DNA from: Prevotella sp.
GTDB lineage: Bacteria > Bacteroidota > Bacteroidia > Bacteroidales > Bacteroidaceae
NCBI GenBank assembly: GCA_021204605.1
Contig: JAJPZD010000048.1
Span: 1 to 24,927 of the forward strand
Length of the DNA: 24,927 nt
Direction of reading: 5' to 3'
The notes under the pieces are model-generated. The model had not been told where the DNA came from. It ran no database searches and worked only from the letters and a program-made list of their open reading frames with translations. The position numbers were made by a program, and so were the translations under genes. This document shows positions 7,475-15,712 of the stretch, piece by piece; within the stretch, counting starts at the first letter, position 1, and each line of letters starts with the position of its first letter.

Positions 7475-8155
7475 ATGAGAACTTACCTGCTCGCTGTTTT
7501 GATGTTTTTCGTATCATCCGCCGCAATAGCTCAGGATGACGTTGAATATAAAATGGAGATTGGCGTGGGTGCAGGCCTAGTGAGTTATGAGGGTGATTTC
7601 AACGGAAGTATCTTGAAAGATATGCAGCCCATGGCCTCACTGGTGTTGCGACGGGTATTCAATCCTTATATGGGACTCAAACTTGACCTCTCATACGGGA
7701 AGTTGAAAGGGAGCTCCGCTGATGTCAAGACTTATTATCCCGAACTTAACGACAACCCGATAGAGTTCAGCAAGAACCTTTTCGACTTGTCGCTGACATA
7801 CGAATATAACTTCTGGCCCTACGGCACTGGCAAGGAGTACAGGGGCGCTAAAAGGCTCACGCCTTTTATTTTCCTCGGTATCGGGGCTACGCTCGCCACG
7901 GGTGAGGGGGAGAGTGCATTCACGGCTAATGTGCCGATAGGACTTGGTGTGAAATACAAGCTCGGCTCCAGGTTGAATCTCGGTTTAGAGTGGGCTGTTC
8001 ATTTCTCTCTGAGTGATAACCTCGATGGGGTAAAGGATCCATACACGATACAGAGCTCGGGAATTTTCAAGAATACCGACTGCTATTCGATGTTGAGACT
8101 CACATTGACTTACAGTTTTTTGCCAAAATGTGTAACATGTAATAAATATGACTGA
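7475..8155 (+). CDS. Outer-membrane beta-barrel protein, DUF6089-like
   Basis: A 226-residue protein with a clear Sec signal peptide (cleavage expected after AIA at about residue 19, before Gln-Asp-Asp). The rest is alternating beta-strand sequence with many glycine and aromatic residues, such as the opening EYKMEIGVGAGLVSYEGDFNG, and it ends in a strand-like LRLTLTYSFLP followed by a short Cys-containing tail. This matches the small OmpA/OmpW-like barrels found upstream of uppS and bamA in Bacteroidales. I start it at the ATG at 7475; a GTG in frame immediately before it (7472) is possible. Its last 8 bases overlap the start of uppS, suggesting translational coupling. Its specific function is unknown. 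Confidence 0.87.
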   Translation: MRTYLLAVLMFFVSSAAIAQDDVEYKMEIGVGAGLVSYEGDFNGSILKDMQPMASLVLRRVFNPYMGLKLDLSYGKLKGSSADVKTYYPELNDNPIEFSKNLFDLSLTYEYNFWPYGTGKEYRGAKRLTPFIFLGIGATLATGEGESAFTANVPIGLGVKYKLGSRLNLGLEWAVHFSLSDNLDGVKDPYTIQSSGIFKNTDCYSMLRLTLTYSFLPKCVTCNKYD

Positions 8156-8912
8156 TATAAAAATCGACAAGACTCGTATTCCACGTCACATCGCTATCAT
8201 CATGGACGGCAATGGACGCTGGGCCATGCAACGAAATCAACCGCGCACATACGGTCATCAGGCCGGTGTGGAGACAGTGCGCAAGATAGCATCCGAGAGC
8301 GCGAGACTTGGCGTGAAATACCTTACGCTTTACACTTTCTCTACGGAAAACTGGAATCGTCCTTCTGATGAGGTGGCGGCTCTGATGGGGCTTATCCTTT
8401 CTTCTCTTGAGGAGGAGATATTCATGAAAAACAATATCCGTTTCTGCTTGATAGGCGACATTTATCGCCTCCCAGATGATGTCAGGGTGAAAATAGAGGA
8501 GTTGATCGACCATACTAAAAACAACGATACGATGATGCTGGTGGCTGCTTTGAGTTACTCTTCCAAATGGGAAATCACTGGTGCTGTAAGAAGAATTGCT
8601 GAAGAGGTGAGAACAGGAAAACTTCAGCCGGAGGAAATTGAGGAGGACACGATAACTAACCACCTGCTCACCAACGAGATGCCCGATCCTGATTTGCTGA
8701 TACGTACAGGAGGGGAGCTGCGCATATCCAATTACCTGCTTTGGCAAATAGCTTACTCGGAGCTTTATTTTTGTGATACTTATTGGCCCGACTTCGATGA
8801 GGAATGTTTACATAAGGCAATAGCAGACTACCAGAGCCGTCAGAGGCGTTATGGCAAGACAGAGGCGCAAGTGGAGGACAATGTTAAAAAAGAGACAATA
8901 GACGCAAGATGA
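8148..8912 (+). CDS. uppS: Isoprenyl transferase (undecaprenyl diphosphate synthase)
   Basis: This cytosolic cis-prenyltransferase extends farnesyl diphosphate with isopentenyl diphosphate to make the C55 carrier lipid for peptidoglycan, O-antigen and capsule. The 254 residues carry the family signatures: HIAIIMDGNGRWA at 14-26 (catalytic Asp20), FSTENWNRP at 64-72, and RTGGELRISNYLLWQIAYSELYF at 186-208, which holds the diphosphate-binding arginines and the Ser/Asn pair. The start codon overlaps the end of the DUF6089 gene (shared ATGACTGA), and the stop overlaps the bamA start (ATGA). Three consecutive envelope genes are thus translationally coupled. Nothing is missing relative to the family. 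Confidence 0.97.
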   Translation: MTDIKIDKTRIPRHIAIIMDGNGRWAMQRNQPRTYGHQAGVETVRKIASESARLGVKYLTLYTFSTENWNRPSDEVAALMGLILSSLEEEIFMKNNIRFCLIGDIYRLPDDVRVKIEELIDHTKNNDTMMLVAALSYSSKWEITGAVRRIAEEVRTGKLQPEEIEEDTITNHLLTNEMPDPDLLIRTGGELRISNYLLWQIAYSELYFCDTYWPDFDEECLHKAIADYQSRQRRYGKTEAQVEDNVKKETIDAR

Positions 8913-11524
8913 ACAGAATAAGAGTTGTTTTGATATTCCTTTCCTTTTTGTTTCTCGGCAAAGTTGCTGAGGCACAGGAGAAGATTGTCAATCCTGACAT
9001 ATCATACGCCGGAAATCCCCGCTCGTGCGTTATCGGCGGTATTGCCGTTTCGGGCGTTGAGGGATATGAGGACTATATGCTGACGGGAATATCAGGCCTT
9101 TCTGTAGGACAGGAGATTGACGTGCCTGGCACAGACCTCACGGAGGCGATAAAACGCTATTGGAGGCATGGGCTGTTTTCTAAGGCTCAGGTTGTGGCTG
9201 ACTCTCTTGTGGGCAACAAGATATATTTGCATTTCTACCTTGCGTTGCGTCCGCGTGTGTCTTCAATCAACTACAGTGGAGTGAAGAAGTCGGAGCGTGA
9301 GGACTTGGAGACGAAACTTGGGCTTCTTAAGGGCAGTCAGATAACTCCTAACATGCTCGACCGTGCCAAGCTGTTGGCTAAGAACTACTTTGATGACAAG
9401 GGTTACAAGAACGCCGAGATAAATATTATCCAACATGATGATGTGTCAAATAAGAATCAGGTTATTCTCGACATCAACATCGACAAAAAAGAGAAAATAA
9501 GAATCCGGCAAATAATCTTGGATGGCAACGAGAATCTTACTGATTCGAAGATCAAGGGAAGCTTGTTCAAAAAAGGCGCATTGTCCAAAACTCACGAGTC
9601 AGGCAAATTGTCGTCTTTATTCAAGGCCAAGAAATACACTCCTGAGCGCTATAAGGAGGACAAGCAGAATGTGATTAACAAGTATAACGAGTATGGCTAT
9701 CGTGATGCGGTTATCTTGGAGGACAGTGTGTGGAATGTTGACGACAAGCATGTCAGCATTTACATGAAGATAGAAGAGGGTATTAAATACTACATCCGTA
9801 ATATCACATGGGTTGGAAACACTATCTTCACTACTGATTACCTCAGTCGTGTGCTCGGCATGCAGAAGGGTGATGTGTATAACCAGAAGTTGATGAACAA
9901 GCGTCTGTCGGATGATGAGGATGCCGTGGGCAACAACTATTGGAACAATGGCTACATTTTCTATAACCTGCAACCTACGGAGGTTAATATCATTGGTGAT
10001 TCAATTGACCTTGAGATGAGAATTTTCGAGGGTCAGCAGGCTCATATCAGTAATGTGAAAATCACCGGTAATACTCGTGTCTATGAGAATGTCATTCGTC
10101 GGGAATTAAGAACAAAGCCCGGCGACTTGTTCTCTAAAGAGTCGTTGCAGCGTTCCGCCCGTGAAATAGGCTCTATGGGGCATTTCGATGAGACGCAAAT
10201 CAACCCTGACATCCAACCGAAATACGAGGAGGGAACAGTGGATATCAGCTGGGACCTCGTTCAGAAGTCCAATGACCAGGTGGAGTTCTCTCTCGGTTGG
10301 GGGCAGACAGGCGTAATCGGGCGTATCGGTTTGAAATTGAACAATTTCTCCATTGCCAACCTGTTTAACAAGAACAGAGAGCACCGTGGTATAATGCCTG
10401 TCGGCGATGGGGAGGTGTTGTCTGTAGGCGCACAGACCAACGGTACTTATTACCAGGCTTATAACATAAGCTATTCGACCAACTGGTTCGGCGGCAAGCG
10501 TCCTATCCAGTTCACTGTCGGAGCTTATTTCTCTAAACAGACTGATGTGTCGAGCAACTACTACAACAGCAGTTACATGAGCAGCTATTATAATTACCTT
10601 TATGGCTATGGGAGTAGTTACAGTAACTATTACGAGAATTATTACGACCCTGACAAATATGTCAAGTTGGTGGGCGTCTCCATTGGCTGGGGCAAGCGTC
10701 TGCGCTGGCCTGATGACTATTTCCAACTGTCAGTCGAGTTGGCTTACCAGCGTTATATGCTGAAAAACTGGCAGTATTTCATAGTAACAACGGGTAATTG
10801 CAACAACCTTAACTTAAGTCTTACTCTGTCGCGTACATCTACTGATAACCAGCTTTTCCCACGTCGTGGTTCTGAATTCATGGCTTCCGTGACGCTCACT
10901 CCGCCATGGTCGCTGTTCTCTAAGAAAGATTACAAGAATCTTGCCACCAACTATCTGTCATCAACATACGTTGATGAGCAGCAGGAAAAATACCGGTGGA
11001 TTGAGTACCATAAGTGGAAATTCCGTGCAAAGACTTATACGGCTCTCTCCAATGGCCAGAAGTGTTTCGTGCTGATGACACGTGTGGAACTTGGTATCCT
11101 GGGCTCCTACAACAAATACAAGAAGTCGCCATTCGAGACATTCTACATGGGTGGCGACGGTATGAGCGGCTATTCCACAAGCTATGCTGAGGAAACCATT
11201 GGTTTGAGGGGCTATGATAACGGTAGTCTTACACCATACGGTTATGAGGGTTATGCCTACGACAGATTCACTCTTGAGCTACGTTATCCGTTCATGTTAG
11301 GCAACACCACCATCTATGGCCTTACTTTCCTCGAGGCAGGTAATGCCTGGACTGATACGAAGAAATTCAACCCATTCGACATGAAGCGTTCTGCCGGTGT
11401 CGGTGTGCGTATCTACCTGCCGATGGTCGGACTGATGGGTATCGACTGGGGTTACGGCTTTGATAAGGTGTTCGGCACGAAGGGTGGCAGTCAGTTCCAC
11501 TTCATCCTTGGCCAGGAGTTCTAA
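8909..11524 (+). CDS. bamA: Outer-membrane protein assembly factor BamA
   Basis: The Omp85-family insertase of the BAM complex, which folds beta-barrel proteins into the outer membrane. The 871-residue precursor has a signal peptide cleaved near VAEA-Q (residue 22). A periplasmic region of POTRA repeats runs to about residue 450, visible as recurring KGD/KPGD and GN patterns such as GNTIFTTDYL and GNTRVYENVIRRELRTKPGDLFS. The C-terminal barrel contains the conserved RGY (767-769) of the lid-loop motif, and the protein ends in a hydrophobic beta-signal, FHFILGQEF. The protein is longer than E. coli BamA. Much of the extra length includes a Tyr/Ser/Asn-rich stretch at 548-579, probably an extracellular loop. 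The ATGA overlap with uppS implies coupled translation, and OmpH chaperone genes follow. Confidence 0.95.
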   Translation: MNRIRVVLIFLSFLFLGKVAEAQEKIVNPDISYAGNPRSCVIGGIAVSGVEGYEDYMLTGISGLSVGQEIDVPGTDLTEAIKRYWRHGLFSKAQVVADSLVGNKIYLHFYLALRPRVSSINYSGVKKSEREDLETKLGLLKGSQITPNMLDRAKLLAKNYFDDKGYKNAEINIIQHDDVSNKNQVILDINIDKKEKIRIRQIILDGNENLTDSKIKGSLFKKGALSKTHESGKLSSLFKAKKYTPERYKEDKQNVINKYNEYGYRDAVILEDSVWNVDDKHVSIYMKIEEGIKYYIRNITWVGNTIFTTDYLSRVLGMQKGDVYNQKLMNKRLSDDEDAVGNNYWNNGYIFYNLQPTEVNIIGDSIDLEMRIFEGQQAHISNVKITGNTRVYENVIRRELRTKPGDLFSKESLQRSAREIGSMGHFDETQINPDIQPKYEEGTVDISWDLVQKSNDQVEFSLGWGQTGVIGRIGLKLNNFSIANLFNKNREHRGIMPVGDGEVLSVGAQTNGTYYQAYNISYSTNWFGGKRPIQFTVGAYFSKQTDVSSNYYNSSYMSSYYNYLYGYGSSYSNYYENYYDPDKYVKLVGVSIGWGKRLRWPDDYFQLSVELAYQRYMLKNWQYFIVTTGNCNNLNLSLTLSRTSTDNQLFPRRGSEFMASVTLTPPWSLFSKKDYKNLATNYLSSTYVDEQQEKYRWIEYHKWKFRAKTYTALSNGQKCFVLMTRVELGILGSYNKYKKSPFETFYMGGDGMSGYSTSYAEETIGLRGYDNGSLTPYGYEGYAYDRFTLELRYPFMLGNTTIYGLTFLEAGNAWTDTKKFNPFDMKRSAGVGVRIYLPMVGLMGIDWGYGFDKVFGTKGGSQFHFILGQEF

Positions 11525-11592
11525 TCGTGAATATTATCACAGATATAGTTATTTTTTGCCGCAAGGCGTGAATCAATAAATAAACAAATTAT

Positions 11593-12141
11593 ATGAAAAA
11601 ACAGTTTGGAAAGATGATAGGAAAGGCAACAAAAATCACGTTGCTTGTTTGTGTGTTCATTCTTACGTCTCTGTCGGCTAATGCGCAGAAATTCGCACTT
11701 GTTGATATGGAGTACATCCTCAAGAACATTCCTGCTTACGAGCGTGCTAATGAGCAGTTGATACAGGTCTCTAAAAAATGGCAGGCGGAGGTTGACGCTC
11801 TCAATACTGAAGCGCAGACAATGTACAAGAATTATCAGAATGAGGTCGTTTTCCTCTCTCAAGAGCAGAAACAGGCCCGACAGGAGGCGATAATGAACAA
11901 GGAGAAGGAGGCCAGCGACTTGAAGAAGAAGTATTTCGGGCCCGAAGGAGAGCTCTACAAGAAACGTACCAGTTTGATCACGCCTTTACAGGAGGAGATT
12001 TACAGTGCCGTCAAGGATATATCCGACTTGCATGGATATTCACTTGTATTGGACCGCGCTTCTGATTCCGGCATAATTTTCGGCTCTCCTAAAATCGACA
12101 TTAGCAATGAAGTGCTCTCAAAATTAGGTTATTCCAATTAA
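11593..12141 (+). CDS. Periplasmic chaperone, Skp/OmpH family (copy 1)
   Basis: A 182-residue Skp/OmpH-type protein, expected to hold unfolded outer-membrane proteins in the periplasm on their way to BamA. A signal peptide with a long n-region ends at ANA (residue 31). The mature protein opens with KFALVDMEYILKNIPAYERANEQL and continues into a long, charged helical (coiled-coil) arm at about 60-125. It closes on the usual LHGYSLVLDRA and strand segment. It lies 68 bases after bamA, the classic arrangement. It is the first of three tandem paralogues and differs from the others by its extended N-terminus and by a KKYFGPEGELYKKR insert at the tip of the arm. Confidence 0.92.
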   Translation: MKKQFGKMIGKATKITLLVCVFILTSLSANAQKFALVDMEYILKNIPAYERANEQLIQVSKKWQAEVDALNTEAQTMYKNYQNEVVFLSQEQKQARQEAIMNKEKEASDLKKKYFGPEGELYKKRTSLITPLQEEIYSAVKDISDLHGYSLVLDRASDSGIIFGSPKIDISNEVLSKLGYSN

Positions 12142-12147
12142 TTGTAT

Positions 12148-12155
12148 TACTTTTG
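12148..12155 (+). promoter_or_regulatory. Possible internal -7 promoter box before the second OmpH gene
   Basis: TACTTTTG followed by C fits TAnnTTTG and lies 40 bases upstream of the ATG at 12196. The -33 region is poor, with a TTAG at roughly the right distance. It could provide extra transcription of the second chaperone independent of bamA. Confidence 0.35.
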
Positions 12156-12195
12156 CAACAAATAATAATATTTAAATAAAATTTCAAGTGAAAAG

Positions 12196-12696
12196 ATGAA
12201 AAAGTTAGTTTTATTGTTAATGTTGTGCGCACCGTTGGCTACGTTCGCACAAAAGTTTGGTCATGTCGATGCCGCATCCATTATGCAGAGCCTTCCTGAA
12301 TTTATAAAGGTTAGAGGGGAGCTTGAGGCTTTACAAAAAGAATATGAGAACGACCTTAAAGCCATGCAGGACGAGATACAGCGTAAGGCAGAGGATTATG
12401 ACAAGAACAAAAGTACCATGAATACCACCAAACAGGAGGAGACAGAGGCAGAACTGAACGATATGTACCAGAAACTGCAACAGGCTTACAGCGACAACCA
12501 GCAGAATTTCCAAAAGGCGCAGCAGGAGAAATTGCAACCTATTAACGACAAGATAATGCAGGCTATCAAGAATGTCGGTGTTGCTGGTGGCTATGTATAT
12601 ATCATGGATATATCTGCTGGTATTCCTTACATCAGTGAGACGCTGAGTGTGGATGTTACCAACGATGTGAAGGCAGAAATGAACAAACTGAAATAA
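12196..12696 (+). CDS. Periplasmic chaperone, Skp/OmpH family (copy 2)
   Basis: A 166-residue Skp/OmpH-type protein with a short signal peptide cleaved after TFA (residue 18). The mature protein starts KFGHVDAASIMQSLPEFIKVRGELEALQKEY. Its central region, about 35-120, is dominated by Lys, Glu and Gln heptad-like sequence, as expected for the tentacle-like coiled-coil arms of the Skp trimer. It ends in VAGGYVYIMDISAGIPYIS and a short helix. It is 54 bases after copy 1, with a possible promoter of its own in between. Its length and layout are the most typical of the three paralogues. Confidence 0.92.
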   Translation: MKKLVLLLMLCAPLATFAQKFGHVDAASIMQSLPEFIKVRGELEALQKEYENDLKAMQDEIQRKAEDYDKNKSTMNTTKQEETEAELNDMYQKLQQAYSDNQQNFQKAQQEKLQPINDKIMQAIKNVGVAGGYVYIMDISAGIPYISETLSVDVTNDVKAEMNKLK

Positions 12697-12712
12697 CAAA
12701 CGACCATATTTG

Positions 12713-12739
12713 TGCGCTGCTTTTTTAAAAGGCAGCGCA
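12713..12739 (+). terminator. GC-rich hairpin between OmpH copies 2 and 3
   Basis: TGCGCTGC (12713-12720) and GCAGCGCA (12732-12739) form an 8-base perfect stem, with a TTTTTT/AAAA stretch between them that can extend the helix. It begins 17 bases after the stop of copy 2. The following sequence is TACACTTTTTA, so the T-run is offset from the stem. It may be a partial terminator or an mRNA-stabilising hairpin that lowers expression of copy 3 and murI. Confidence 0.5.
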
Positions 12740-12761
12740 TACACTTTTTATACATCGCTTA

Positions 12762-13271
12762 ATGAAAAAACTTGCACTTTTTTTCTTATTCACTTTCTTA
12801 TCTCTATCTATAAGTGCGCAAATCAGATTTGGCTATCTCAGCTATGGGGAGGCTATTAGGCTAATGCCTGAAAACGAGAATGTGAAAAAGAACATCGCTT
12901 TTCTCCATGAGCAATACGACGAGGAGACAAAACGTGCTGAGGAGGATTTCAACCGGAAATACGAGATCTTCCTCGAAGGGCAGACTACTTTCGCTCCCGT
13001 GATATTGAAAAAGAGACAGGCGGAACTGCAAGATCTTCTCAACCGAAGCATTTCTTTCAAGAAAGAGGCTGACCGCTTGCTTAAACAGGCCGAGCAGCAG
13101 CTTTATGCTCCTTTGAAGGCTAAGCTCGATTCTCTTTTGAAACAAATCGGATATGAAAAGGGCTATGCTTTTATTCTCAACACTGATAACGATGGATTGC
13201 CATTTGCCAATCCTGCCTTCGGAGAAGATATTACTGAACTTGTGAAAGAGGCCCTGAAAAAGGATGATTAA
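12762..13271 (+). CDS. Periplasmic chaperone, Skp/OmpH family (copy 3)
   Basis: A 169-residue third OmpH-like protein. The signal peptide is cleaved after ISA (residue 19), and the mature start IRFGYLSYGEAIRLMPENENVKKNIAFLHEQY follows the same register as the other two copies. A charged helical arm spans about 45-125, and the end GYEKGYAFILNTDNDGLPFANPAFGEDITELVKEALKK matches the family's closing strand and helix. It is more divergent than copies 1 and 2 and is separated from copy 2 by a strong hairpin. murI begins 13 bases later. Periplasmic chaperone activity is inferred from the family; a specialised client or accessory role is possible. Confidence 0.85.
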   Translation: MKKLALFFLFTFLSLSISAQIRFGYLSYGEAIRLMPENENVKKNIAFLHEQYDEETKRAEEDFNRKYEIFLEGQTTFAPVILKKRQAELQDLLNRSISFKKEADRLLKQAEQQLYAPLKAKLDSLLKQIGYEKGYAFILNTDNDGLPFANPAFGEDITELVKEALKKDD

Positions 13272-13284
13272 TTAATAGGTTGTC

Positions 13285-14121
13285 ATGTTACTGTCTGGTG
13301 AGTGCGGTGCTATTGGTGTATTCGATTCGGGATATGGGGGGTTGACCGTCTTGCACATGGTGCGTAAGGTGTTGCCGCAATACGATTATCTTTATCTCGG
13401 CGACAATGCACGTGCTCCTTACGGTTCTCGTTCTTTTGACGTGGTTTACCAGTTCACCCGTGAGGCGGTAATACGATTGTTCAATTTGGGTTGCCACCTT
13501 GTTATCATCGCCTGTAATACTGCTTCGGCTAAGGCATTGCGCACCATACAGCAGAAAGACCTTCCTAAATTAGATCCAAATAGACGTGTCCTCGGCGTAA
13601 TCCGTCCTACAGCAGAGTGTATCGGCAGTATTTCAAAGTCCCGCCATGTGGGTATTGTTGCCACTGAGGGAACAATCAAGAGTGAGAGCTATGTTCTTGA
13701 AATCAAAAAGCTCCACCCTGACATCATAGTAACAGGCGAGGCGTGTCCTATGTGGGTTCCGCTTATCGAGAACAATGAATACAACAACCCTGGCGCTGAC
13801 TATTTTGTGAAAAAGAACCTTGAAAATCTTATGAGTAAAGACTCTTTGATTGACGCTATTATTCTTGGCTGTACTCATTATCCCCTGCTTCTTGAAAAAA
13901 TCCGGAAATATACACCTAAAGGGGTGACTGTGATACCGCAGGGTGAATACATTGCGGCCAGCCTGAAAGACTATCTCTTCCGACATCCTGAAATAGAACA
14001 GAAATGCACTAAAAACGCCTCCTGCCGCTATCTCACCACCGAAAATCCCGACAAGTTTCGTGACTCCGCCAACTTATTCCTTCACGACAGAATAGAAGCG
14101 GAAAGAATTACGTTGGGGTGA
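13285..14121 (+). CDS. murI: Glutamate racemase
   Basis: This cytosolic cofactor-independent racemase makes D-glutamate for the peptidoglycan stem peptide. The 278-residue protein has the FDSGYGGL motif (Asp14), the first catalytic cysteine in ACNTAS (Cys77), and the second in GCTHYP (Cys196, with His198). The YLGDNARAPYG segment at 37-47 is also conserved. It is the last gene of the forward envelope cluster, 13 bases after the third OmpH gene, and faces the convergent esterase gene. The 111 bases between them contain two copies of ACGTGCGG but no clear terminator. Confidence 0.96.
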   Translation: MLLSGECGAIGVFDSGYGGLTVLHMVRKVLPQYDYLYLGDNARAPYGSRSFDVVYQFTREAVIRLFNLGCHLVIIACNTASAKALRTIQQKDLPKLDPNRRVLGVIRPTAECIGSISKSRHVGIVATEGTIKSESYVLEIKKLHPDIIVTGEACPMWVPLIENNEYNNPGADYFVKKNLENLMSKDSLIDAIILGCTHYPLLLEKIRKYTPKGVTVIPQGEYIAASLKDYLFRHPEIEQKCTKNASCRYLTTENPDKFRDSANLFLHDRIEAERITLG

Positions 14122-14232
14122 ACAAATAGTGCGCAGGATATGAAACTATTATCCACGCAAGTGAGATTTGTGCTACGTGCGGACTATAAGGGGGTGAAAG
14201 AGAGTAAATCGTGACGTGCGGGGGTGTTGAAT

Positions 14233-15063
14233 TTAGAAGCTGCGCAGCCATGCTTTCAGGTCGAGTTGCATCTCGTTGTGGTATTTGAATGATTCGCGGT
14301 TCCCCCATCCATGACCTCCTGATGGATAGACATGAAGGGTGGCGGGCACATCATTGCGGTAGAGCTCTATGTAGTAGTTCACTCCGTTCGCAGGCAAGAC
14401 GGCATGGTCGTCATCACTGAGGGCAATGAAGGCACGGGGCGTGATGCGGCTAACCTGCAAGTCGTTGCTGTATAAAGTCTCCTCTTTCTTTTTTGCGTTC
14501 TTGCCCAAGAAATTATCGTGTGAGCCGCTATGAGTGATGTCCGGATTCATCGTTATAACGGGATAGAACAGTATCTGAAAGTCGGGCAGCACATCCTTTG
14601 CGCCATGCGTGGCAATGGTGGAGGCAAGATGACCGCCGGCAGAGAAACCCATGATACCCACGTCATTGGCTTTGATATTCCAACTCGCGGCATTCTGGCG
14701 GACAAGTCTCATAGCCTGCTCGGCATCAGAGATGGGCACCTCACTGTCGCCATTCGGCATACGGTATTTCAGCACGATGACTGCAATACCCATATTGTTG
14801 AAAAACGCTGCCCAGTCGTATCCCTCATTCTCCATCGACAAGTGTGAATAGCCTCCGCCAGGGCAGATTACCACAGCACGCCCCGTCGCCTCTCCTTTGC
14901 CAGGGAGAAACACCCTGACCTTCGCGGTATCATTGAGGTCAACACTCCTCACTTTCGGCGCTCCTGCCCATAAGTCAATATCAAAATATTCCTGGGAGCG
15001 TGCCGGTGTGAAAAAAGACAATATAGCAGTCATAAACAACAGTTTTCTTAATCCCGTTTTCAT
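14233..15063 (-). CDS. Secreted alpha/beta-hydrolase esterase (acetyl-esterase-like)
   Basis: A 276-residue exported hydrolase of the alpha/beta fold, like carbohydrate acetyl or feruloyl esterases. The signal peptide is about residues 1-23. The oxyanion segment CPGGGYSHLS is at 68-77 and the nucleophile elbow GFSAG at 139-143 (Ser141). An acid within SDDDHAV (about 217-219) and His251 in GGHGWG complete the triad. I place the start at the ATG at 15063, not the in-frame ATG at 15147, because the signal peptide then begins properly and a promoter at 15117-15148 would start transcription near 15110, downstream of 15147. A Met at 15075 is an alternative. The gene stands alone, divergent from the NUDIX gene. 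The substrate is unknown; plant polysaccharide esters are a reasonable guess for this lineage. Confidence 0.9.
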   Translation of the reverse strand: MKTGLRKLLFMTAILSFFTPARSQEYFDIDLWAGAPKVRSVDLNDTAKVRVFLPGKGEATGRAVVICPGGGYSHLSMENEGYDWAAFFNNMGIAVIVLKYRMPNGDSEVPISDAEQAMRLVRQNAASWNIKANDVGIMGFSAGGHLASTIATHGAKDVLPDFQILFYPVITMNPDITHSGSHDNFLGKNAKKKEETLYSNDLQVSRITPRAFIALSDDDHAVLPANGVNYYIELYRNDVPATLHVYPSGGHGWGNRESFKYHNEMQLDLKAWLRSF

Positions 15064-15116
15064 ACAAACAAACATTAATTCACTCTTTTTTATAGAAATA
15101 ATTCCAAGTATTTGTG

Positions 15117-15148
15117 CAAATGTAAGCAAATTTTTGTAATATTGCAAA
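15117..15148 (-). promoter_or_regulatory. Full consensus promoter for the esterase gene
   Basis: On the reverse strand, TTTG (15145-15148) and TACATTTG (15117-15124, followed by C) are separated by 20 bases, a near-perfect sigma-ABfr promoter. Transcription would begin near 15110, about 45 bases before the chosen ATG at 15063. The divergent NUDIX gene must use signals in the same 117-base gap; for it I see only a one-mismatch TAATATTG at 15137-15144. Confidence 0.7.
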
Positions 15149-15180
15149 AGATTTTGCCTTTATAAGAAAAAACAAGAAAT

Positions 15181-15711
15181 ATGGATCTATTAGACAAATT
15201 CGAGCATTGCCCTGTATGCGGCAGTTCACATTTCGAGACCAATTCATCTAAAAGTAAAAAATGTGAAAACTGCGACTTTGAGTATTTTATGAATCCAGCG
15301 GCCTCAGTGGTGGCATTCATCACTGACACCAAGGGTAACTTACTAGTGGAAAGACGCAAGTTTGACCCTTCCAAAGGTACCCTCGACCTGCCAGGCGGTT
15401 TCGTTGACTCCCTTGAGACTGCGGAGGAGGCTGTAATCAGAGAGGTCCTTGAGGAAACGGGCTTGAAGGTTACAAGTGTGCGCTACCTTTTTAGTGTTCC
15501 CAACAAATACCTCTATTCCGGACTTGACATCCAGACTCTCGACCTGTTCTTTGTCTGCCAGGTTGAGGACATCAGCTATCTGAAAGCTGGCGATGATGCG
15601 GCTGATTGCATGTGGGTAGCGCCAGAGGACATCCACCCGGAATTGTTCGGCCTCCGTGCAATAAGGCATGGCCTGTATGAATACCTGAAAATGATAGGCA
15701 GGGAACTGTAA
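15181..15711 (+). CDS. NUDIX hydrolase with N-terminal zinc ribbon
   Basis: A 176-residue cytosolic pyrophosphohydrolase of the NUDIX superfamily. Cys10, Cys13, Cys28 and Cys31 form a zinc-ribbon pair (CPVC and CENC), as in NudC-type NADH pyrophosphatases. The complete NUDIX box runs from Gly73 to Leu95, with Glu79 and the catalytic REVLEETGL at 87-95. The protein is shorter than NudC and lacks its N-terminal domain, so the substrate cannot be read from sequence; NAD(H), capped RNA or modified nucleotides are all possible. One base separates its stop codon from the next gene, a LOG-family nucleosidase, suggesting a shared role in nucleotide clean-up or salvage (inference). Confidence 0.92.
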   Translation: MDLLDKFEHCPVCGSSHFETNSSKSKKCENCDFEYFMNPAASVVAFITDTKGNLLVERRKFDPSKGTLDLPGGFVDSLETAEEAVIREVLEETGLKVTSVRYLFSVPNKYLYSGLDIQTLDLFFVCQVEDISYLKAGDDAADCMWVAPEDIHPELFGLRAIRHGLYEYLKMIGREL

Positions 15712-15712
15712 A

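Noticed and set aside
8100..8747. 215-codon reverse ORF opposite uppS
   Set aside because: It lies wholly over the DUF6089 end and uppS, whose family motifs are complete on the other strand. It has no recognisable domain and no promoter box.
10106..10726. 206-codon reverse ORF opposite bamA
   Set aside because: It is antisense to the BamA POTRA/barrel region, and its Val/Ile-rich product is what the reverse complement of Tyr/Asn-rich codons gives.
14238..14247. GCTGCGCAGC palindrome as a terminator for murI or the esterase
   Set aside because: It is within the coding end of the esterase gene and has no loop or T-run; a chance palindrome explains it.
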